Source: an uncultured Oscillospiraceae bacterium (GTDB lineage: Bacteria > Bacillota > Clostridia > Oscillospirales > Oscillospiraceae). Taken from it: a stretch of 44,779 nucleotides of DNA. The stretch spans positions 1-44,779 of the forward strand of contig CAKTRT010000009.1 of assembly GCA_934597535.1 (NCBI GenBank), read 5' to 3'. Position 1 is the stretch's first letter. Each line of letters starts with the position of its first letter. The translations under genes were made by a program, and so were the position numbers. Of this stretch, positions 14,919-23,177 are shown piece by piece. The notes under the pieces were generated by a model, which did no database searches, was not told the DNA's origin, and saw nothing but the letters and a program-made list of their open reading frames with translations.

Positions 14919-16022
14919 ATGGCTAAGCGCATCACGAAGATCGTCCTCACGGGCGGCCCCGCGGCGGGCAAAACGACGCTCGTGAGCCGCGTGCTCAAAG
15001 AGTTCAAGCAGGAGGACGGCTGGCGCGTCATCACGATCCCCGAGACGGCGACGGAGCTGATCTCCGGCTTTGGCATCAAGCCGTTCGGCGGCTGCATGTC
15101 GATGCTGGCGTTTCAGGATTTTGTCGTAGCCGACCAGATACACAAGGAGAAACTTGCCCTCGCCGCGGCAGAGCTCGTGCCGGAGGAGAACGTTCTCATT
15201 CTGTATGACCGCGCGCTGATGGACGACAAGGCCTACGTGTCGGACGAGGAGTTCGCGCAGGTCATCGCGCGCTTTGACGGGCGCACAGAGGAGCGCGTGC
15301 TCGCCAATTACGACATGGTGCTGCACCTCATCACCTGCGCCAAGGGCGCGGAGTTTGCCTATGATCTGGGCAACAGCGCGCGCACGGAGTCGATCGAATA
15401 CGCACGCGAGATGGACGACCGCACGCTGCGCGCGTGGAGCGCGCACCCGAACCTGCGCATCATCGACAATGACATCAACTTCAACAACAAGATCGAGCGC
15501 GCGCTGCGCGAGATCTACCGCGCCGTGGGCGAGGTGGAGCCGATGGCAAAAAAGCGCAAATACCTCATCGCCATGCCTGATATGGCCGCCTTTGCACGCG
15601 AGCACCGCGCCGCGGCCATCGACATGACGCAGACCTATCTGGTGCTGACGAACCCGAGCATCGAGCGCCGCGTGCGCATGCAGAAAAACGGCGCGGAGAC
15701 GCTGTACTTCTACACGGAAAAGCATCTGATGCCGGACGGCGCCAAGTGGGACACGGAGCGCCCCATCTCCGAAAAGCAGTATGAAAAATATCTGCTTGAG
15801 CAGGACAAGGCGCTCACGCCCGTGCGCAAGACGAAGTACCGCTTTATCAGCGGCGATCACCGCTGCGAGATCGACGTGTATCCGTTCTGCACAGACCGCG
15901 CCATCCTCTTTTCCTATGGGGAGGATGCGGCGGTGCTGCCGGAGGATATCGTCGTGCTGCGCGAGGTGACGGGCGAGCGCGCATACAAAAACCGTGCGCT
16001 CGCGGCCTCTCAGACCCTGTGA
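14919..16022 (+). CDS. P-loop NTPase fused to a CYTH-like domain (TTD14-like architecture)
   Basis: The 367-residue protein has an N-terminal P-loop NTPase domain (about 1-185) with Walker [10 protein letters not shown] at residues 12-20, and a C-terminal CYTH/triphosphate-tunnel-like domain (about 200-355). The second part begins with KRKYLIAMPD and contains the charged strands IERRVRMQ, TLYFYTEKH and CEIDVYPF in the order expected for the tunnel. The same two-domain order is known from the eukaryotic TTD14 protein and bacterial relatives, which bind GTP and polyphosphorylated ligands. The canonical ExExK opening is not clear here, so triphosphatase activity is uncertain. It is translated two bases after the HAD hydrolase. 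Confidence 0.75.
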   Translation: MAKRITKIVLTGGPAAGKTTLVSRVLKEFKQEDGWRVITIPETATELISGFGIKPFGGCMSMLAFQDFVVADQIHKEKLALAAAELVPEENVLILYDRALMDDKAYVSDEEFAQVIARFDGRTEERVLANYDMVLHLITCAKGAEFAYDLGNSARTESIEYAREMDDRTLRAWSAHPNLRIIDNDINFNNKIERALREIYRAVGEVEPMAKKRKYLIAMPDMAAFAREHRAAAIDMTQTYLVLTNPSIERRVRMQKNGAETLYFYTEKHLMPDGAKWDTERPISEKQYEKYLLEQDKALTPVRKTKYRFISGDHRCEIDVYPFCTDRAILFSYGEDAAVLPEDIVVLREVTGERAYKNRALAASQTL

Positions 16023-16040
16023 GGGAGAGCGGCATGAAAC

Positions 16041-16069
16041 GAAAACGACCGCCAAAGGCGGCCGTTTTC
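16041..16069. terminator. Bidirectional terminator between convergent genes
   Basis: Arms 16041-16053 and 16057-16069 pair with one mismatch around an AAA loop, with A and T runs at the outer ends. It serves the NTPase-CYTH and MATE genes. Confidence 0.8.
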
Positions 16070-16086
16070 CCATATCAGTCAGCGTC

Positions 16087-17451
16087 TCAGGCCGGCCGGC
16101 GGTCCGCCATGGGCTTGACGTATTTTTTGTAGCAGTAGAAGAAGTACGCGATCTCCGCAGCGCCGGTGATGAGCCAGGAGAAGGGGTAGAGCAGGTACAG
16201 CGAGCCAAGCGTGTGGAAATGGGCAAAAACCGTGTAGATCCAGACGATGCGGAACACGCAGGAGCCGAGGAAGACGAAGACCATCGGCACAAGGCCCTTG
16301 CCAAGCCCGCGCGAGGCGGCGGTGGTGCAGTCCATCAGCGCAGAGACCGGGAAGGAAAAGCACATGACGGCGATGCGCTCAAGCCCCGCGTCGATCACGG
16401 CAGCCTCGGGAGAAAAAAGCGCGAGGAACTGCCGCCCGAACAGCAGGAACAGAGCGCCGAACACGGCGGCGGCCAGTGCGGAATAGCCCAGCGTGAGAAA
16501 ATAGCTCCTGCGCACGCGGTCAGGCTTGCCCGCACCGTAATTCTGCCCGACGAAGCTTGAACAGGCGATATAAAATGCGTTCATCACGGAATAGACGAGG
16601 TTATCAACGTTGCCGGCGGCGGAGTTGCCCTCGACCACGACGGTGCTGAAGGAGTTGACGCCCGCCTGAATGAAGAGGTTCGCCACCGAAAAAATGGCGT
16701 TCTGCAAACCCGCGGGCACACCGATGGCGAGCACGTGCAGCGCCTTATCCTTGTGGATGCGCAGCGCGCGCGGGGAAAGCGCATAGATATCTCCGCTTTT
16801 CATCAGCGCGCGCACGATCAGCAATGCCGAAACGCACTGCGAAAGCATGCTGGCCCACGCCACGCCGTCGGTCGCCATGCCGCAGCCGATGACGAAGATC
16901 AGATCGAGCGCGACATTCAGCGCGCCGGCGACGGAAAGGCAGATCAGCGGCGTTTTCGTATCGCCCACGGCGTTGAACACGGCGTTGCCGAAGTTATAAA
17001 GCGCGGTGGCCGGCATGCCGAGGAAATAGATGCGCATATAGAGCGCCGCGCCGTCGAGCAGGTCGGGCCGCGTGCCCAGAAGCTCCAGCAGCGGGCGGGA
17101 AAAGAACTGCCCCAGCGCCAAAATCAGGAAGCCGGCCAGCAGACACACGAGCGCCGCGGTGTGCACCGACTCGCGCACGTTCTTTTCGCTGCGTGCGCCG
17201 AAGTGCGTGGCGACGAGCACATTGACGCCGCTGCCCAGCCCCATGAGAAAGCCGGTGAACAGAAACACCAGCGTGGACGTGGAGCCGACCGAGCCCATGG
17301 CGCCGGCGCTTGCAAAGCGCCCGACGACCGCAAGATCGGTCATACTGAAAAGCATCTGCAGCAGATTGGTCAGCATCAGCGGCAGGGAAAAGCGCACGAT
17401 CTGACGGCCGAGGCGGCCCTCCGTCATATCGAGCGCGGCGGTGTGCGCCAT
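16087..17451 (-). CDS. MATE family efflux transporter
   Basis: The 454-residue protein has about twelve membrane helices in two related halves. The first half carries PLMLTNLLQMLFSMTDLAVVG and the second GVPAGLQNAIFSVANLFIQAG, both at the expected MATE positions. Such proteins export drugs or metabolites in exchange for sodium or protons. Length is normal. AAGGAG lies about 13 bases before the ATG, a long spacing, so a slightly different start is possible. It is monocistronic with its own promoter; substrate unknown. Confidence 0.9.
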   Translation of the reverse strand: MAHTAALDMTEGRLGRQIVRFSLPLMLTNLLQMLFSMTDLAVVGRFASAGAMGSVGSTSTLVFLFTGFLMGLGSGVNVLVATHFGARSEKNVRESVHTAALVCLLAGFLILALGQFFSRPLLELLGTRPDLLDGAALYMRIYFLGMPATALYNFGNAVFNAVGDTKTPLICLSVAGALNVALDLIFVIGCGMATDGVAWASMLSQCVSALLIVRALMKSGDIYALSPRALRIHKDKALHVLAIGVPAGLQNAIFSVANLFIQAGVNSFSTVVVEGNSAAGNVDNLVYSVMNAFYIACSSFVGQNYGAGKPDRVRRSYFLTLGYSALAAAVFGALFLLFGRQFLALFSPEAAVIDAGLERIAVMCFSFPVSALMDCTTAASRGLGKGLVPMVFVFLGSCVFRIVWIYTVFAHFHTLGSLYLLYPFSWLITGAAEIAYFFYCYKKYVKPMADRRPA

Positions 17452-17499
17452 GGCACGCTCACGCTCCTTTCTTCACCCATTTTCTCTCAAAGTCCTATT

Positions 17500-17528
17500 C
17501 TTATAGCACACTTCCCCGCGCTTTGCAA
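17500..17528 (-). promoter_or_regulatory. Promoter of the MATE gene
   Basis: On the minus strand TTGCAA (17528-17523), a 17-bp spacer and TATAAG (17505-17500). Confidence 0.65.
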
Positions 17529-17610
17529 GCCCATTTTTCGCCGCGCGGAAAAATGCAGGAAAAAAATCCGTAATTTTTTTAAAAAAGTGCCGGGTGGCGC
17601 GGAAAAAAGC

Positions 17611-17639
17611 TTGCAATCGACAGGAAACTGTGGTAGTAT
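17611..17639 (+). promoter_or_regulatory. Promoter of the rimP-nusA-infB operon
   Basis: TTGCAA, a 17-bp spacer and TAGTAT, about 96 bp before the rimP start codon. Confidence 0.6.
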
Positions 17640-17665
17640 AGCATCGTTATGGATGCAGGAGACGC

Positions 17666-17697
17666 AAGAGTGGACCGTTTGGCCCGCTCTTTCTTTT
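17666..17697 (+). terminator. Weak leader terminator upstream of rimP (putative NusA-dependent attenuator)
   Basis: An eight-pair stem (17666-17673 with 17684-17691, one G-U) continues after a mismatch into two more pairs and is followed by an interrupted T run (TTCTTTT). It lies between the promoter and rimP. In Bacillus subtilis nusA is known to autoregulate through a weak, NusA-dependent terminator in the same leader position; conservation here is inference. Confidence 0.5.
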
Positions 17698-17734
17698 GCA
17701 AATTTCAGAAAAAACACGGACTGCGAGGGATACA

Positions 17735-18190
17735 ATGAAAAAAGTGACCGAGGTCGTGCGCGAGCTGGCTCTCCCCGTTGTGGAGGAGCAGGGCTGCCGG
17801 CTGTGGGACGTGGAATATGTCCGCGAGGCGGGGCAGTGGTACCTGCGCGTGTATATCGACAAGGACGGCGGCGTGAACATCCTTGACTGCGAGGCCATTT
17901 CCCGCGTGCTGAGCGATATTTTAGACGAGGCCGACCCCATCGAGTCGAGCTATATCTTTGAGGTCGCGTCCGCCGGCGCGGAGCGTCCGCTCAAGCGGCC
18001 GGGCGATTTTGAGCAGTTCATCGGTTCTCCCGTGCTGCTCAAAACCTATAAAAGCGTGGACGGGCGCAAGGAATTTGCCGGCGATCTGGCCGGATATGAA
18101 AACGGCGATGTGACGCTGCGCATCGGCGGGGAGGAACGGCGCTTTGCAAAGGAAGCGATCGCGCTCGTGCGCCTGCGCTGTGATTTTTGA
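17735..18190 (+). CDS. rimP: Ribosome maturation factor RimP
   Basis: The 151-residue protein has the two RimP domains. The N-terminal part carries LWDVEYVREAGQWYLRVYIDKDGG and the DCEAISR stretch, and the C-terminal SH3-like part follows FEVASAGAERPLKRPGDFEQFIG. RimP helps late 30S subunit maturation. ATG 17735 is chosen over upstream in-frame codons because GAGGGA precedes it and homologues begin at this point. It is the first gene of the translation operon. Confidence 0.93.
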   Translation: MKKVTEVVRELALPVVEEQGCRLWDVEYVREAGQWYLRVYIDKDGGVNILDCEAISRVLSDILDEADPIESSYIFEVASAGAERPLKRPGDFEQFIGSPVLLKTYKSVDGRKEFAGDLAGYENGDVTLRIGGEERRFAKEAIALVRLRCDF

Positions 18191-18238
18191 CACGGAACCA
18201 CCATACTTTTTTACTATACGATATAAGGAGCATGACCC

Positions 18239-19300
18239 ATGAAATGTGATGAGATCTTCGCAGCGCTTGCGATGCTGGAAAAGGAACGCGGCATTTCCCA
18301 GAGCTTTATGATGGAAAAGATCGTGCAGGCGCTCACGACTGCCTACAAGCGCGACCACGAGGGCGTGGAAAATGTGATCGTGGACGTGGACGAGGGTAAG
18401 CGCGAGCTGAAAATGTTCGTGCAGAAGGAGGTCGTGGACGAGGTCGAGAATCCCGGCACGCAGATAAGCGTGGAGGATGCGAAGGCTATTTCCGCCAAGT
18501 ATGCGGCGGGCGACATCGTCAACCTTCCCGTGGACAACATCGAGTTCGGCCGCATCGCGGCGGGCAACGGCAAGCAGGTCATCATTCAGGGCCTGCGCGA
18601 GGCTGAGAGCGGCATGGTCTACGACGAATACAACTCCAAGCAGAATGAGATCCTGACCGGCGTCGTCACGCGCATCGACCCGCGCACGGGCAACGCCTCG
18701 CTGCGCATCGGCACGGGCGCGGAGGCAACGGACGCGGTCCTGCTCGCCGGCGAGCAGGTCAAGGGCGAGACGCTCGTGGAGGGTCAGCGCATCAAGGTCT
18801 ACCTCGTTGACGTGCGCCGTCAGTCGAGAGGTCCGCAGGTCATCATCTCCCGCACACATCCGGGTCTTGTCAAGCGCCTGTTTGAGCTGGAGGTGCCCGA
18901 AATTTACGACGGCACCGTTGAGATCCGCTCCATCGCCCGCGAGGCCGGCTCCCGCACGAAGATGGCGGTGTGGAGCAACGAGCCGAACGTCGATCCCATC
19001 GGCGCGTGCGTCGGCCCCCACGGCCAGCGCGTGAACAACATCGTTGAGGAGCTGCGCGGCGAAAAGATCGACATCATCAAGTACAGCGACGATCCGGCGG
19101 AGTATATCGCCGCGGCGCTCGCGCCCGCAGACGTGATCGACGTGCGTCTGGCAGCCGAAGGCAAGGCCTGCCGCGTCATCGTGCCGGACGACCAGCTGTC
19201 GCTGGCCATCGGCAAAGAGGGCCAGAACGCGCGCCTTGCCGCGCGTCTCGTCGGCTACAAGATCGACATCAAGCCCGCGAGCTATAAAGAGGAAGAATAA
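18239..19300 (+). CDS. nusA: Transcription termination/antitermination factor NusA
   Basis: The 353-residue protein has the N-terminal RNA-polymerase-binding domain (1-125), S1 domain (about 135-200, with GVVTRID), and KH1/KH2 domains (about 205-345). The KH region shows RTHPGLVKRLFELEVPEI, DPIGACVGPHGQRV and LSLAIGKEGQNARLAARL. It lacks the C-terminal acidic repeats of E. coli NusA, as is normal in Firmicutes. It binds RNA polymerase and nascent RNA to modulate pausing and termination. AAGGAG eight bases before 18239 sets the start. Confidence 0.96.
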   Translation: MKCDEIFAALAMLEKERGISQSFMMEKIVQALTTAYKRDHEGVENVIVDVDEGKRELKMFVQKEVVDEVENPGTQISVEDAKAISAKYAAGDIVNLPVDNIEFGRIAAGNGKQVIIQGLREAESGMVYDEYNSKQNEILTGVVTRIDPRTGNASLRIGTGAEATDAVLLAGEQVKGETLVEGQRIKVYLVDVRRQSRGPQVIISRTHPGLVKRLFELEVPEIYDGTVEIRSIAREAGSRTKMAVWSNEPNVDPIGACVGPHGQRVNNIVEELRGEKIDIIKYSDDPAEYIAAALAPADVIDVRLAAEGKACRVIVPDDQLSLAIGKEGQNARLAARLVGYKIDIKPASYKEEE

Positions 19301-19301
19301 T

Positions 19302-19375
19302 TCAAAAATGTGCAGCGCACATTTTTGAGCTTGGATCTGCGCCGTGCGCGGCGCAGATAAGTCCGAGGCGCTGAA
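19302..19375 (+). repeat. Hairpins between nusA and rnpM
   Basis: A 12-bp stem (19302-19313 with 19317-19328) is followed by a 9-bp stem (19335-19343 with 19350-19358), then a small CGCT/AGCG hairpin. They fall within the operon between two co-directional genes, so they are more likely mRNA processing or stability elements than full terminators. Confidence 0.5.
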
Positions 19376-19398
19376 AGCGTCAAAGAGGAGGGCGGCTC

Positions 19399-19671
19399 AT
19401 GCAGAAAGTGAAAAAGCTCCCGCAGCGCCAGTGCGTGGGCTGCCGCGAGATGAAGGACAAGCGCGCGCTCATCCGCGCCGTCAAATCGCCGGAGGGCGAG
19501 GTGTCGCTCGACTTCACAGGCAAAAAGCCCGGGCGCGGCGCCTATGTCTGCCCAAACGGCGAGTGTCTCAAGCGGGCGCGCAAGTCCCGCGCGCTCGAGC
19601 GCGCGCTGGACACGGCCATCCCCGAGAGCGTCTATGAAGAACTGGAAAAGGAGATGGCAAACGGTGGATAA
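19399..19671 (+). CDS. rnpM: YlxR family RNA-binding protein (RnpM)
   Basis: The 90-residue protein has the YlxR/DUF448 signatures QRQCVGCREMKDK (residues 9-21) and GRGAYVCPNGECLKRA (about 46-61), whose cysteines suggest metal binding or structural pairing. In B. subtilis this protein modulates RNase P activity. GAGGAGGG precedes the start. Its end overlaps the next gene by eight bases, coupling translation with the L7Ae-type protein. Its position between nusA and infB is standard. Confidence 0.92.
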   Translation: MQKVKKLPQRQCVGCREMKDKRALIRAVKSPEGEVSLDFTGKKPGRGAYVCPNGECLKRARKSRALERALDTAIPESVYEELEKEMANGG

Positions 19672-20329
19672 GCTGCTCAATTTGATCGGCCTTGCCAAAA
19701 AGGCCGGGAAGCTGGAGATCGGCGAGGAGCCGGTGGGCGCGGCCGCCCGCGCCAAACACGCAAGGCTGCTGCTGATCGCAAGCGACGCGGCGGACAACAC
19801 CCGCCGGCGCGCCAAGCATTTCGGCGATGCGGGTGAGTGCATCTGTTTGGAGATCCCCGCGGCAAAGGCCGACCTTGGCCGAGCGCTCGGCCGCCCATTC
19901 TGCGCGATGCTGGCAGTGACGGATATCGGCTTTGCCGAGGCCATCGCCAAAAAGCTGGCGGAGCGCGACGAGGCGCATTACGGCGAGGCGGCGAAGCGCC
20001 TTGCGATCAAGGCTCAGCGCGCCGCAGAGCGCCGGCAGGAGCTCAAGCAGCACGAAAAGAATCTGCGCGCGGGCAAGAAAAAGTCCAAAGCGCAGGAGAA
20101 GGCTCCGCCCGAGCCTGAAAAGCGCGCGGAGGCCGGCAGGGAAGAGAAAAGAGCGCCGCGCCGCGCCGTCAAGCACGGACGCACGCGCGCCGAGCGCGAA
20201 AAGGCGCACCGCGCCGCAGACAAACAGCGAAGAGACCGTCGCTTTGCCCATTCCCGCCCCGTGAAAAAGGGGAAGGGCAGCGTAAAGAAAGAGACCCGGC
20301 GGACATCACAACACACGGAGGTGCAGTAA
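19664..20329 (+). CDS. L7Ae/L30e-family RNA-binding protein (YlxQ-like) with long basic tail
   Basis: The first ~100 residues form the L7Ae fold ([20 protein letters not shown], then [17 protein letters not shown]). They should bind kink-turn RNA, as YlxQ does. Unusually, a Lys/Arg/Glu/Ala-rich tail of about 115 residues follows, giving 221 residues instead of the usual ~100. The tail is probably disordered or helical and strongly basic. The GTG start at 19664 is chosen because it aligns with family N-termini, overlaps the rnpM stop, and follows AAAAGGAG by ten bases. Codon use in the tail looks like its neighbours. The tail's role is unknown. Confidence 0.85.
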   Translation: MDKLLNLIGLAKKAGKLEIGEEPVGAAARAKHARLLLIASDAADNTRRRAKHFGDAGECICLEIPAAKADLGRALGRPFCAMLAVTDIGFAEAIAKKLAERDEAHYGEAAKRLAIKAQRAAERRQELKQHEKNLRAGKKKSKAQEKAPPEPEKRAEAGREEKRAPRRAVKHGRTRAEREKAHRAADKQRRDRRFAHSRPVKKGKGSVKKETRRTSQHTEVQ

Positions 20330-20330
20330 T

Positions 20331-22712
20331 TTGCCTACTACTACGAACAAGATCAAGGTATCCGATATGGCAAAGGACTTCGGCATGGCGTCGAAGGACA
20401 TCCTGAGCGTCCTGAATACCTATACGGACACGCCCAAAAAGCCCTCGCAGGTGTTGTCGGCCGAGGAGGTCTCGCTGCTTTTCGACCACCTGACGCAGAA
20501 GCATCAGGTGAAGATTGAGACGATCTACGCCGAGTCAGCGCCCGAGAAGAAGCCCGAGCCGAAGGCGGCTCCCGCCCCCGCACAGGCCGCGGCAAAGCCC
20601 GCGCAGCCGCAGGCGAACCGGAGCGCAGCGCCCAAGGCCGCCGCGCCTGCGCAGAACACGCAGCCCCAGCAGCAGGCAAAGCCCAGCAAGTCTACCGCCA
20701 CGCAGCAGCCTGCAACGCGCGTGCCGGAGAAGAAGATCGTGGATACGCGCAAGGTGACGAACGTCAATCTTGACAAGTATGACGAGAAGCTTCAGGACAT
20801 GGCCGAGCGCTCCGGCGACCGCCGTGAGATGGAGCGCGGGAACAAGGAAAAATTCCGCAATAACAAGAACCGCGGCGGCCGCCAGCAGCCGTTCTCCGGC
20901 AAGCGGAAGCAGGAGGAGGCCGAGAAGATGCGCCGCCTGCAGCTGGAGATCGCAAAGAAGACCCCGCTGACGGTCAAGATCCCCGATGAGATCTCCGTCG
21001 GCGAGCTGGCGAGCCGCATGAAGAAGACCGGCGCCGAGGTCGTCAAGTGCCTGATGAAAAACGGCGTGATGGCGTCCCTCTCCCAGATGATCGACTTCGA
21101 CACCGCGTCCTTTGTCGCCGAAGAGCTCGGCTGCAAGGTCGAAAAGGAAGTCGTCGTGACGATCGAGGAAAAGCTGATCGACGACCACAAGGACAGCGAG
21201 GACGAGCTGCAGCCGCGCGCGCCGGTCGTCGTGGTCATGGGCCACGTGGACCACGGCAAGACGTCGCTGCTCGACTATATCCGCAACGCCCACGTCGCCT
21301 CCGGCGAGGCTGGCGGCATCACCCAGCATATCGGCGCCTATCAGGTGCAGATCAAGGGCAAGCCCATCACCTTCCTCGATACCCCGGGTCACGAGGCGTT
21401 CACCTCCATGCGCGCCCGCGGCGCGATGATCACGGATATCGCCATCCTCGTCGTTGCGGCGGAGGACGGCATCAAGCCGCAGACCGTGGAGTCCATCAAC
21501 CACGCCAAGGCCGCCGAGATCCCCATCATCGTGGCCATCAACAAGATGGATAAGCCCGACGCCAATCCCGAGCGCATCAAGCAGCAGCTGACCGAGTACG
21601 GCCTTGTGGCCGAGGACTGGGGCGGCGACACGATCATCTGCCCCATCTCCGCCAAGACCGGCATGGGCATCGACAACCTGCTTGAAATGGTCGCGCTGAC
21701 CGCCGAGGTCGCCGAGCTGAAGGCCAACCCCAACCGCGCCGCGTCCGGCGCTGTGGTCGAAGCGCGACTCGACAAGGGCCGCGGCCCGATCGCAACGCTG
21801 CTCGTCCAGAACGGCACGCTCCATCAGGGCGACATCATCATCGCCGGCACGGCCGTCGGCCGCGTGCGCGCGATGATGAGTGACAAGGGACAGAAGCTCA
21901 CGAGCGCGGGTCCCAGCGTGCCGGTGGAGATCACGGGTCTTGGCGAAGTGCCCGAGGCCGGCGCACACTTCAACGCCGTGGCCGACGAGCGCCTTGCCCG
22001 CGAGCTTGTCGAGCAGCGCAAGGAGGAGGAAAAGCGCAAGGCGAACGCCCCCATCACCAAGGTCTCTCTCGAGGATCTCTTCAGCCAGATCCAGGCGGGC
22101 GAGATGAAGAACCTCAACATCATCGTCAAGGCGGACGTCATGGGCTCGGTCGAAGCGGTCAAGGCGTCGCTTGAGAAGATCTCTAACGACGAGGTTCGCG
22201 TGCGCGTCATCCACGGCGCGGTCGGCGCGATCAACGAGAGCGACGTGATGCTCGCGGCCACCTCGAACGCCATCATCGTTGGCTTCAACGTCCGTCCCGA
22301 CGCCGCGGCGCGTGACAGCGCGGCGCGCAACCACGTCGATATGCGTATGTACCGCGTCATCTATGACGCCATCGACGAGATCGAGGCCGCGATGAAGGGT
22401 ATGCTCGCGCCGAAGTTCCGCGAGGCCGTCATCGGTCACGCCGAGATCCGCCAGACCTACAAGGTCTCGTCCGTCGGCACCGTCGCGGGCTGCTATGTCA
22501 CCGACGGCAAGATCCAGCGCGCGTGCGACGTGCGCATCGTGCGCGACGGCATTGTCGTCCACGAGGGTCACCTTGCCTCGCTCCAGCGCTTCAAGGACTC
22601 CGTCAAGGAGGTCGCGCAGGGTTACGAGTGCGGCCTGAGCTTTGAGAAGTACAACGACATCAAGGTCGGCGACGTGGTCGAGGCTTATATCATGGAGCAG
22701 ATCGAACAGTAA
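20331..22712 (+). CDS. infB: Translation initiation factor IF-2
   Basis: The 793-residue protein has an N-terminal IF2-N domain (about 4-55), an Ala/Pro/Gln-rich linker (about 65-135), a second IF2-N-like region (about 210-265), and the GTPase core. The G motifs are GHVDHGKT near residue 303, DTPGH near 350, NKMD near 403 and SAKTG near 440, followed by the C-terminal fMet-tRNA-binding domains. It delivers initiator tRNA to the 30S subunit. The start is a TTG at 20331, supported by GGAGGTG eight bases upstream; it lies one base after the preceding stop. No ATG fits as well. Confidence 0.97.
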   Translation: MPTTTNKIKVSDMAKDFGMASKDILSVLNTYTDTPKKPSQVLSAEEVSLLFDHLTQKHQVKIETIYAESAPEKKPEPKAAPAPAQAAAKPAQPQANRSAAPKAAAPAQNTQPQQQAKPSKSTATQQPATRVPEKKIVDTRKVTNVNLDKYDEKLQDMAERSGDRREMERGNKEKFRNNKNRGGRQQPFSGKRKQEEAEKMRRLQLEIAKKTPLTVKIPDEISVGELASRMKKTGAEVVKCLMKNGVMASLSQMIDFDTASFVAEELGCKVEKEVVVTIEEKLIDDHKDSEDELQPRAPVVVVMGHVDHGKTSLLDYIRNAHVASGEAGGITQHIGAYQVQIKGKPITFLDTPGHEAFTSMRARGAMITDIAILVVAAEDGIKPQTVESINHAKAAEIPIIVAINKMDKPDANPERIKQQLTEYGLVAEDWGGDTIICPISAKTGMGIDNLLEMVALTAEVAELKANPNRAASGAVVEARLDKGRGPIATLLVQNGTLHQGDIIIAGTAVGRVRAMMSDKGQKLTSAGPSVPVEITGLGEVPEAGAHFNAVADERLARELVEQRKEEEKRKANAPITKVSLEDLFSQIQAGEMKNLNIIVKADVMGSVEAVKASLEKISNDEVRVRVIHGAVGAINESDVMLAATSNAIIVGFNVRPDAAARDSAARNHVDMRMYRVIYDAIDEIEAAMKGMLAPKFREAVIGHAEIRQTYKVSSVGTVAGCYVTDGKIQRACDVRIVRDGIVVHEGHLASLQRFKDSVKEVAQGYECGLSFEKYNDIKVGDVVEAYIMEQIEQ

Positions 22713-22729
22713 GACAAGATGTGCCTTTC

Positions 22730-22764
22730 GGTAGGGGCGGGCGTTCGCCCGCCCCTACCTTTTT
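22730..22764 (+). terminator. GC-rich hairpin with T run between infB and rbfA
   Basis: A 13-bp perfect stem (22730-22742 with 22747-22759) with a GTTC loop is followed by five T. Despite looking like a terminator, it sits inside the operon. A very similar TAGGGGCGGGC-type palindrome is common in intergenic regions of related gut clostridia, so it may be a dispersed repeat. Confidence 0.7.
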
Positions 22765-22781
22765 CCAAAGGAGGAATCAAA

Positions 22782-23177
22782 ATGGCAAGCAATCGCATTG
22801 GACGCATCAATGAAGAGATCCAGCGCGAGCTGAGCGCGCTGATCCGCACGCTCAAGGACCCGCGCGTTCAGAGCGGCATGGTGACCATCACCCATGTGGA
22901 CACGACGAGCGATCTGCGCTATTCGCGCATTTACGTGAGCGTTCTGGAAAAGTCGCTTGAAAAGGACGTGATCCGCGGACTCAAAAGTGCGGCAGGGTAT
23001 CTGCGGCGTGAGCTGGGCGCGAACATGGCGCTGCGCTACACGCCGGAGCTGCAGTTCATCGCGGACGATTCCATTGAGTACGGCGCGCACATTCTGGAAC
23101 TGCTGCGCGACCCAAATGTGGTCAAGCCCGCCAACCCCGAAAACGACAAGCTGAACACGGAGGACGAGCAGGAATGA
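22782..23177 (+). CDS. rbfA: Ribosome-binding factor A
   Basis: The 131-residue protein has the KH-like RbfA core (RINEEIQRELSALIRTLKDPR, then VTITHVDTTSDLRYSRIYVSV, and LRYTPELQFIADDSIEYGAHI near residue 95). It acts in 30S maturation by binding helix 1 of 16S rRNA. A short Asn/Asp/Glu-rich tail ends the protein. AAAGGAGGA sets the ATG at 22782; in-frame codons upstream lie in the hairpin. Its stop overlaps the nrnA start as ATGA. Confidence 0.95.
   Translation: MASNRIGRINEEIQRELSALIRTLKDPRVQSGMVTITHVDTTSDLRYSRIYVSVLEKSLEKDVIRGLKSAAGYLRRELGANMALRYTPELQFIADDSIEYGAHILELLRDPNVVKPANPENDKLNTEDEQE

Noticed and set aside
20535..22571. Very long open frame opposite infB (678 codons)
   Set aside because: It is a mirror of the high-GC infB coding frame, has low-complexity composition (Asp, Leu, Val, Arg) and no ribosome site; infB on the plus strand is certain.
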